DNA from: CAZSMC01 sp964607755
Lineage (GTDB): Bacteria > Zhuqueibacterota > Zhuqueibacteria > Residuimicrobiales > Krinioviventaceae
Length of the DNA stretch: 64,000 bases
Direction: 5' to 3'
NCBI GenBank assembly: GCA_964607755.1
Contig: CAZSMC010000007.1
Span: forward strand, 1 to 64,000
Part shown: one piece after another, positions 60,351-64,000 of the stretch
Position numbering within the stretch: the first letter of the stretch is position 1
Layout of the letters: the number at the start of each line of letters is the position of its first letter
Position numbers and translations under genes: made by a program
The notes under the pieces: generated by a model
The model's input: the letters and a program-made list of their open reading frames with translations, nothing else
Databases searched by the model: none
What the model was told of the DNA's origin: nothing

Positions 60351-62573
60351 TTATTCTCTAAAATCGGGCTTGAAAATAACGGTTGCCAGTGGAGGCACGT
60401 TCATGTTTATCGAGTAGGGCTGATTATGCCATTTTTGTTCATCGCTGTCGATGCCGCCTAAATTGCCTTTGTTGCTGCCACCGTATATTTCAGCATCGCT
60501 GTTAAAAAGCTCTTTATAATGACAATGGAACGGCACACCAATGCGATAATTTTCCCGGTAAACCGGCGTGAAATTGCACATGAAAACCAGCGCGTCTTTA
60601 GGACTTTCCGACCGCCTTAAAAATGTTATAATGCTATTCTCGGAATCCTGGAAATCGATCCACTTAAAACCTTCGTGTTGAAAATCTATTTTGTATAGAG
60701 CTGGTTCGGATCGATAAAGCCGGTTCAAATCCTTGACCAGCCGTTGAATGTGCTGATGCGGTTCGTATTGCAGTAAATGCCAGTCCAGACTTTTTGTTTC
60801 GGACCATTCATCCCATTGAGCGATTTCATTTCCCATGAACAACATTTTTTTACCCGGATGACCAAACATAAAAGAGAGCAGAGTACGTACATTGGCAAAC
60901 TTTTGCCAGTCATCACCGGGCATTTTGCTCAGCAATGCCCTTTTACCGTGTACCACTTCATCGTGACTCAAAACGAGTACAAAATTCTCTGTAAATGCAT
61001 AGAGTAGGGCAAATGTGATCATATTGTGATGATATTTCCGGTGAATCGGATCCTTGCTGAAATAGGTAAGGAAATCGTTCATCCAGCCCATATTCCATTT
61101 GAGATTGAAACCGAGTCCGCCTAAATAAGTTGGTTTTGACACGCCGGGCCAGGCGGTCGATTCTTCAGCAATAGACAATGCACCTGGAAAATAACCAAAG
61201 ATCAGTTCGTTTGTTTTCTTGAGAAAATCAATAGCCTCCAGATTTTCCCGGCCGCCAAATTCATTCGGAATCCAATCGTCTGCCTGTCTGGAATAATCGA
61301 GATATAGCATAGAAGCGACAGCATCCACACGGATGCCGTCAATGTGATATTTATCGAACCAGAACAGCGCATTGGCAATCAGAAAATTTCGTACTTCATT
61401 GCGGCCATAATTAAAAATATAGGTATCCCAGTCCCGGTGCTCCCCTTTGCGCGGATCAGAGTGTTCATAAAGACCGGTGCCTTCGAATCGAGCCAGCGCA
61501 TGAGCATCTTTCGGAAAATGAGCCGGAACCCAATCCATGATTATACCGATACTATTTTGGTGACAGTAGTCGACAAAATATTGAAAATCTTCCGGTGTCC
61601 CGAACCGGGATGTAGGGGCGAAATAACCAGTGACCTGATATCCCCAGGAGCCGTCGAACGGATGTTCGGCGACGGGCAACAACTCAATATGCGTGTACCC
61701 CATCTCTTTGACATAAGCGACAAGCTGATCGGCAAGTTCATGATACGTTAAATACCGGTTATCCTCTTCCCATACTTTTTTCCACGACCCTAAATGAACT
61801 TCATAAATGGACATGGGTTGTGTTAACGGATCGGTATGCCGCCTAATTTCCATCCATTCGGTATCATTCCATTGATATCTATCAATATTGAAAACAACTG
61901 AAGCAGTGTAAGGTCGAATTTCATGATAGAAACCATAGGGATCGGATTTGAGCATCATGTTGCCGTGGCGGTCCTTGATTTCGAATTTATACTTTTCACC
62001 CTCGCCAATGTTGGGGATAAAAAGCTCCCAAATACCGGACCCGCCAAGCACCCGCATCTGATGGTGCCCCCCGTGCCAGCCGTTGAAATCGCCGACCACA
62101 CTGACATTGCGGGCGTTTGGCGCCCAAACAGCAAAGTGGACCCCATCAACGCCTTCAACAGTTGTGAGATGGGCGCCCAGTTTTTCATAAATTTTGTGAT
62201 GATCGCCCTTGCCAAAAAGATAAAGGTCTTCGTCAGTAAGCTGAGGCAGAAAAAAATAGGGGTCATGCGTAAAACGTTCATGACCATCATAAGTAATGAT
62301 GTGGAACTGATAATTGGGCAGTTCTTTCCAGTTCGTCATCACCACTTCAAAAAAGTGTGGATTATGAGCGGTGTACATTTCAGTTTCTTCCCGACTCCGG
62401 GGCCGGGTCACAAAAACCTGCTTTGCATCTGGTAACCAGGCGCGAACTATCCACTTTTTTGTCTTATTGATTTTTATATGGTGGGGACCTAAAATCTGGA
62501 ACGGATCATAATGGAGGTTTCTGGCAATTTTATCAACGTCTTCCTGGCTGACAATCGGGGTCTGGGCTTGCAT
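60351..62573 (-). CDS. glgB: 1,4-alpha-glucan branching enzyme
   Basis: Makes alpha-1,6 branches in glycogen. 740 residues: N1 beta domain (about 10-110), CBM48 (about 130-215, GVHFAVWAPNARNVSVVGDFNGW), GH13 barrel with VAEHPFDGSWGYQVTGYFAPT, nucleophile aspartate in IRVDAVASMLYLDYSR, acid in LSIAEESTAWPGVS, and VLSHDEVVHGK, then a C-terminal beta domain. Full length with the N1 domain. No other glycogen gene is next to it. Start ATG at 62573 after AAGGTGA. Confidence 0.97.
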   Translation of the reverse strand: MQAQTPIVSQEDVDKIARNLHYDPFQILGPHHIKINKTKKWIVRAWLPDAKQVFVTRPRSREETEMYTAHNPHFFEVVMTNWKELPNYQFHIITYDGHERFTHDPYFFLPQLTDEDLYLFGKGDHHKIYEKLGAHLTTVEGVDGVHFAVWAPNARNVSVVGDFNGWHGGHHQMRVLGGSGIWELFIPNIGEGEKYKFEIKDRHGNMMLKSDPYGFYHEIRPYTASVVFNIDRYQWNDTEWMEIRRHTDPLTQPMSIYEVHLGSWKKVWEEDNRYLTYHELADQLVAYVKEMGYTHIELLPVAEHPFDGSWGYQVTGYFAPTSRFGTPEDFQYFVDYCHQNSIGIIMDWVPAHFPKDAHALARFEGTGLYEHSDPRKGEHRDWDTYIFNYGRNEVRNFLIANALFWFDKYHIDGIRVDAVASMLYLDYSRQADDWIPNEFGGRENLEAIDFLKKTNELIFGYFPGALSIAEESTAWPGVSKPTYLGGLGFNLKWNMGWMNDFLTYFSKDPIHRKYHHNMITFALLYAFTENFVLVLSHDEVVHGKRALLSKMPGDDWQKFANVRTLLSFMFGHPGKKMLFMGNEIAQWDEWSETKSLDWHLLQYEPHQHIQRLVKDLNRLYRSEPALYKIDFQHEGFKWIDFQDSENSIITFLRRSESPKDALVFMCNFTPVYRENYRIGVPFHCHYKELFNSDAEIYGGSNKGNLGGIDSDEQKWHNQPYSINMNVPPLATVIFKPDFRE

Positions 62574-62591
62574 GAAACATCACCTTCATTT

Positions 62592-63236
62592 TCAGTTATC
62601 GATATAGAGCATCACGCCGATGTTTATCATCAAATCCCCGGCGTCGCGATTGAACGTTTCGTCTCCGCTTTCAATTTTTACATCAAAAATATGCTGATAA
62701 GTCATACTGACGTCAATCAATGGCCCCAGTCCGATATCAAAAAGCACACCTGCCTGGCCGCGGGCACCGAGCGCCCATTGATTTTTCCGCGTATCCATTG
62801 CCGGGTAGCCATAGTAATAATAAAGCTCAGGAAGGGTTACAACCGAGCGATAATTAAAAAGGCCGCCCAGTGGCGAAATGTATGGACGTATCGATCCTTT
62901 GGATGTGCTGATTTGGGCGCCCAACGTGAGTTGAAAGGATTCGTGCCGGGTCTTGATAAGGATCGAATACGGCGATGCACCATCCGTAGCAGATGAGCGC
63001 TTTTCGCCATAGGAAAGATAGAGAATATCAATGCGAGGGCTGATAAAATTCAGTTCTTTAATATTATAAATGATTTTTACTCCAAGTCCCTCCCCGGCTG
63101 TTGAGCCGTATATATGATCATTCGTAGGAAACGCAAACGCAGCATGCGGCCCGATTTGCCATGGTTCGTTATTATCCTGAGCAAACAGGAGCGAAACCAT
63201 GAGCAGTGACACCAGGATAAAAATTTGTTTTTTCAT
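62592..63236 (-). CDS. Predicted outer-membrane beta-barrel protein
   Basis: 214 residues with a signal peptide (about 1-19, FILVSLLMVSLLFAQ) and alternating strands throughout (IGPHAAFAFPTND, GLGVKIIYNIKELNF, RIDILYLSYG, SFQLTLGAQIST, IDVSMTYQHIFDV). It ends in LMINIGVMLYIDN, as in small eight-stranded barrels. It lacks the usual terminal aromatic residue. Function unknown. It lies 18 bp before glgB. Confidence 0.8.
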   Translation of the reverse strand: MKKQIFILVSLLMVSLLFAQDNNEPWQIGPHAAFAFPTNDHIYGSTAGEGLGVKIIYNIKELNFISPRIDILYLSYGEKRSSATDGASPYSILIKTRHESFQLTLGAQISTSKGSIRPYISPLGGLFNYRSVVTLPELYYYYGYPAMDTRKNQWALGARGQAGVLFDIGLGPLIDVSMTYQHIFDVKIESGDETFNRDAGDLMINIGVMLYIDN

Positions 63237-63311
63237 GCGTTATCTCCAAAAGTCAAACATTGCCAAAGATCATCTCTGACAATTAAAATGATAACAGCAT
63301 ACATGACGCTG

Positions 63312-64000
63312 CTATTTCTGGTAATTGATAAAGATCTGCTCGATTTCCTCTGGCGATCGAGCGCCATCATAAATCACCATCCGAAACTTGAAAACAGTGC
63401 TTTCGCCCGGTTCCAGTTCAAGAGCGAATGGCTCGGGATTTTCAACGCCACGGGCTTTCTGAAACACATATTGACCTAACGGATTGGCTGAAAACAATCC
63501 ATATCCACGGACATGCCAGTAGGTCGGATAATTAACACTTGACGGATGATTCAGAATAGCAATGCCAGCTTGTTGATCGTTTTTATTGCCTTCCAGTTTT
63601 ACCCATTTGGCACGCGTTCCCCATATACCTTTTTCGTTCTCATCACCGTTTGAGCTGAGGTATTTGCCGGTTTCCTCTTCTTTCAACCACGGCGCAACGC
63701 GTATAGCGAACATGCCTTCTTTTGTGTCGCCAAAGATCACTTTTTCATCCAATGCCGAAAGTGTTATGGTGAAATCGAGGTAATATTCATTCTTTTGGGG
63801 AATAAAAACCATTTTTCGTTTTTCAAGCAGCAAAGGTTTATTATCTTTGTTCACCCATTGCGAGGTGGTTTTCAACACCCCTGAATCGCCTTCCGATATC
63901 TGCTCGATGCCAGTATGCTGAACCTGGGGTGGATAATGGGTATTGTTCCAGAATCCGCTGTCATTGACTTTATCATAAGTGAAGAAAATTCCGGCATGAT
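63312..64000 (-). CDS. PmoA-like protein (DUF6807), N-terminus beyond window
   Basis: The frame is open from the window edge to the stop at 63312, about 229 residues of the C-terminal part. It reads HAGIFFTYDKVNDSGFWNN at the edge and continues through RVAPWLKEEETGKYL, GIAILNHPSSVNYPTYWHVRGYGLFSANPLG and ALELEPGESTVFKFRMVIYDG. This matches the PmoA-like DUF6807 family, exported beta-sandwich proteins that accompany Gfo/Idh and DUF1080 genes in sugar-degradation loci. The biochemical role is not established. The apparent TTG start at 63878 is an artefact of truncation. Confidence 0.85.
   Translation of the reverse strand, partial: HAGIFFTYDKVNDSGFWNNTHYPPQVQHTGIEQISEGDSGVLKTTSQWVNKDNKPLLLEKRKMVFIPQKNEYYLDFTITLSALDEKVIFGDTKEGMFAIRVAPWLKEEETGKYLSSNGDENEKGIWGTRAKWVKLEGNKNDQQAGIAILNHPSSVNYPTYWHVRGYGLFSANPLGQYVFQKARGVENPEPFALELEPGESTVFKFRMVIYDGARSPEEIEQIFINYQK

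Noticed and set aside
63312..63878. Complete 188-residue gene starting at TTG 63878
   Set aside because: The frame stays open and family-like to the window edge, so the gene is truncated by the window, not short.

Overview
The window looks like one continuous piece of a bacterial chromosome of moderate, AT-leaning base composition. The cell is Gram-negative: there is a TonB-dependent receptor, an outer-membrane barrel, exported TPR and PHP proteins, and a Tat-exported oxidoreductase. Several features recall the FCB group (Bacteroidota, Calditrichota, KSB1 and relatives): the order infC-rpmI-rplT-pheS-pheT-coiled coil-zapA-rny-ymdB-folD, a receptor with an N-terminal carboxypeptidase-regulatory-like domain, DUF1080 and PmoA-like sugar genes, and mostly canonical AGGAGG ribosome sites mixed with many UUG/GUG starts. 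The phylum is an inference; no rRNA is present.

From 1 to about 52.2 kb nearly everything lies on the minus strand. Bases 1-11,400 hold a translation and cell-division block: a four-tRNA operon (Gly, Cys, Leu, Val) followed by thrS, infC (AUU start), rpmI, rplT, pheS, pheT, a ZapB-like coiled coil, zapA, a structured RNA, rny, ymdB, folD and tRNA-Arg. Bases 11.4-25.4 kb hold a hybrid histidine kinase, rsgA with a previously unlisted small upstream ORF, coaX-birA-xerD, cspA, and a radA-tgt-yajC-fmt-rsmB-PASTA-rpe run. Bases 25.5-40.4 kb hold uvrC, a nitroreductase, a ClpX-like AAA+ ATPase, nadC, a giant TPR protein, pcrA, mltG, a CPBP protease (probable CUG start) and polX.

Bases 40.5-48.6 kb form the highlight. 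One minus-strand operon encodes chorismate mutase, a Thermotoga-type DAHP synthase, tyrA, aroA, aroE, aroC, aroK, aroB and aroQ: every shikimate step plus the tyrosine branch. It is preceded by an 18-codon leader peptide, MIRFYFYNFYYFTCSGRS, with eight Phe/Tyr codons among nine consecutive codons. Behind it lie a strong terminator and a mutually exclusive antiterminator. This is a textbook architecture for ribosome-mediated attenuation responding to both Phe and Tyr, found here in front of an entire aromatic operon.

Bases 48.6-52.2 kb carry queD, an exported PHP phosphoesterase and a ferredoxin-ASKHA corrinoid activator. An accessory zone follows (52.2-53 kb) with a 156-bp miniature transposable element. 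A second, inverted copy lies 41 kb away at 11.46-11.63 kb; both carry terminal duplications. From 53 to 59 kb the genes are on the plus strand: SagB-type nitroreductase, nucleoside hydrolase, TM1266-like regulator, TonB receptor and DUF1080 protein. From 59 to 64 kb they return to the minus strand: Gfo/Idh/MocA oxidoreductase, glgB, outer-membrane protein and a PmoA-like protein cut by the window edge. This right end looks like a carbohydrate uptake and oxidation neighbourhood.
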